Positions 35,361-35,839 of a stretch of DNA of 35,839 nt are shown here, piece after piece. The notes beneath the pieces are model-generated. The model worked only from the letters and a program-made list of their open reading frames with translations. It was not told the DNA's origin and searched no databases. This DNA is from Polyangiaceae bacterium (GTDB lineage Bacteria > Myxococcota_A > Polyangia > Nannocystales > Nannocystaceae), in assembly GCA_026989935.1 (NCBI GenBank), contig JALSIN010000004.1, positions 1 through 35,839 of the forward strand. Direction: 5' to 3'. The position numbers and the translations under genes are program-made. How positions within the stretch are numbered: position 1 is the stretch's first letter; every line of letters starts with the position of its first letter.

Positions 35361-35839
35361 GTGCGCCTGCGCGTCCTCACCGCCGTCGCGGGCCTGTTCG
35401 CGCCGGCGCCGCCCCCGGCGGATCGCGCGCCCGCGCCGGGATCCGCCTCCGCGCGGGAGGAACACGCCGGGACGGAACACGCCGCCCCGAACGAACGTAC
35501 GCACGAGGCCACCACCGGGCGCCCCTTCCGGGTCGTGTGGGAGGCCGGGGCCGGTCCGGTCACGCGGGCGGCCTTCTTCGAGGCCGTCACCTCGCGCCTG
35601 CCGCCCGAAGGCTTCGATCCAGTCTCCGACGAAGACGCGACCGCCTGGACGATCCTCGTGCGCCGGCTCGCATCGGGCCTCTACCACCTGGAGATCGCCG
35701 GCCCCGGGCGGTCCCCGGTGGCCCGTCGGATCCGGTGCGGCGACCCGAACGACTGCCGGCGGCGCCTGGCGCTCCTGTCCGCCTACGCCCTCGAGCACGG
35801 CGACTTCCCGCCCGCCGAGGCGGGGTCGGGGGTCGAGGT
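35361..35839 (+). CDS. Secreted hypothetical protein, 3' end outside window (not in ORF track)
   Basis: A GTG at 35361 opens a frame with no stop to the end of the window (159 codons); it is absent from the supplied track because it is unterminated. The start MRLRVLTAVAGLFAPAPPPA looks like a cleaved signal peptide. A low-complexity Ala/Pro/Glu stretch follows. The folded part 'RPFRVVWEAGAGPVTRAAFFEAVTSRLPPEGFD', then 'AWTILVRRLASGLYHLEIAGPGRSPVARRIRCGD' and 'CRRRLALLSAYALEHG', resembles a type common in myxobacteria. There a beta-rich module with a Cys pair ends in a long helix and sits behind sigma/anti-sigma-TPR genes. Its role is unknown; the context suggests it belongs to the ECF sigma regulon. 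Confidence 0.65.
   Translation, partial: MRLRVLTAVAGLFAPAPPPADRAPAPGSASAREEHAGTEHAAPNERTHEATTGRPFRVVWEAGAGPVTRAAFFEAVTSRLPPEGFDPVSDEDATAWTILVRRLASGLYHLEIAGPGRSPVARRIRCGDPNDCRRRLALLSAYALEHGDFPPAEAGSGVE

Overview
This is a GC-rich bacterial window with many GTG starts and long chains of ATGA/GTGA start-stop overlaps. Its many lipoproteins carry Thr/Gly/Ser-rich linkers after the lipobox, and it encodes a choice-of-anchor L protein, Cys-rich 'C..DxDC' lipoproteins and an FHA-sigma54 activator. Together these suggest a myxobacterium (Myxococcota, perhaps Nannocystaceae-like). The assignment is inferred from style and gene families, not from a marker gene.

Region 1 (1-8341) is a defence/restriction island, all on the + strand, with visibly lower GC and weaker codon bias than the rest. 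It opens with the 3' part of a probable Type IIG/Eco57I-like DNA methylase, of which the target-recognition end and an extra C-terminal domain remain. This overlaps a Rad50/SMC-like ATPase with a CPxC zinc-hook motif. Next comes a four-gene operon: an AlbA_2/Schlafen-type ATPase-like gene broken by one extra T, a McrB-like AAA+ motor, a McrC-like PD-(D/E)xK nuclease, and the first ~22 codons of a probable HNH endonuclease. An internally deleted IS3-family element (7582-8341, 23-bp terminal inverted repeats, orfA open, orfB gutted) cuts off the HNH gene. The other side of the element is unrelated DNA, so it marks a rearrangement boundary.

Region 2 (8342-13240, - strand) holds two coupled genes of unknown function. 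After them comes an RND efflux operon whose membrane-fusion lipoprotein is intact but whose pump gene has lost about 395 internal codons.

Region 3 (13419-22860, + strand) is a complete recC-recB-recD operon with 4-nt overlaps, encoding the RecBCD helicase-nuclease for double-strand-break repair.

Region 4 (22833-28591) has a small unknown - strand gene, an alpha/beta-hydrolase lipoprotein and a small conserved-looking - strand gene. It then has a tight + strand operon: a rhomboid-like membrane protein without a visible catalytic serine, an FHA plus sigma54-interacting AAA+ regulator, a small lipoprotein and an unknown protein.

Region 5 (28604-35839) is a cell-surface and signalling block. 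A - strand beta-helix lipoprotein diverges from a + strand series: a Cys-rich lipoprotein, a choice-of-anchor L lipoprotein, a VWA-like lipoprotein with a degenerate metal site, an ECF sigma factor, and a one-TM anti-sigma-like protein with a TPR-like tail. A gap with a 66-bp tandem repeat follows, then a secreted protein that runs off the window. The ORF track missed that last gene.

The best candidates for undescribed biology are the methylase/zinc-hook ATPase pair, the AlbA-McrB-McrC-HNH operon, and the rhomboid-like/FHA-sigma54/lipoprotein operon. I saw no rRNA, tRNA or CRISPR array by eye.
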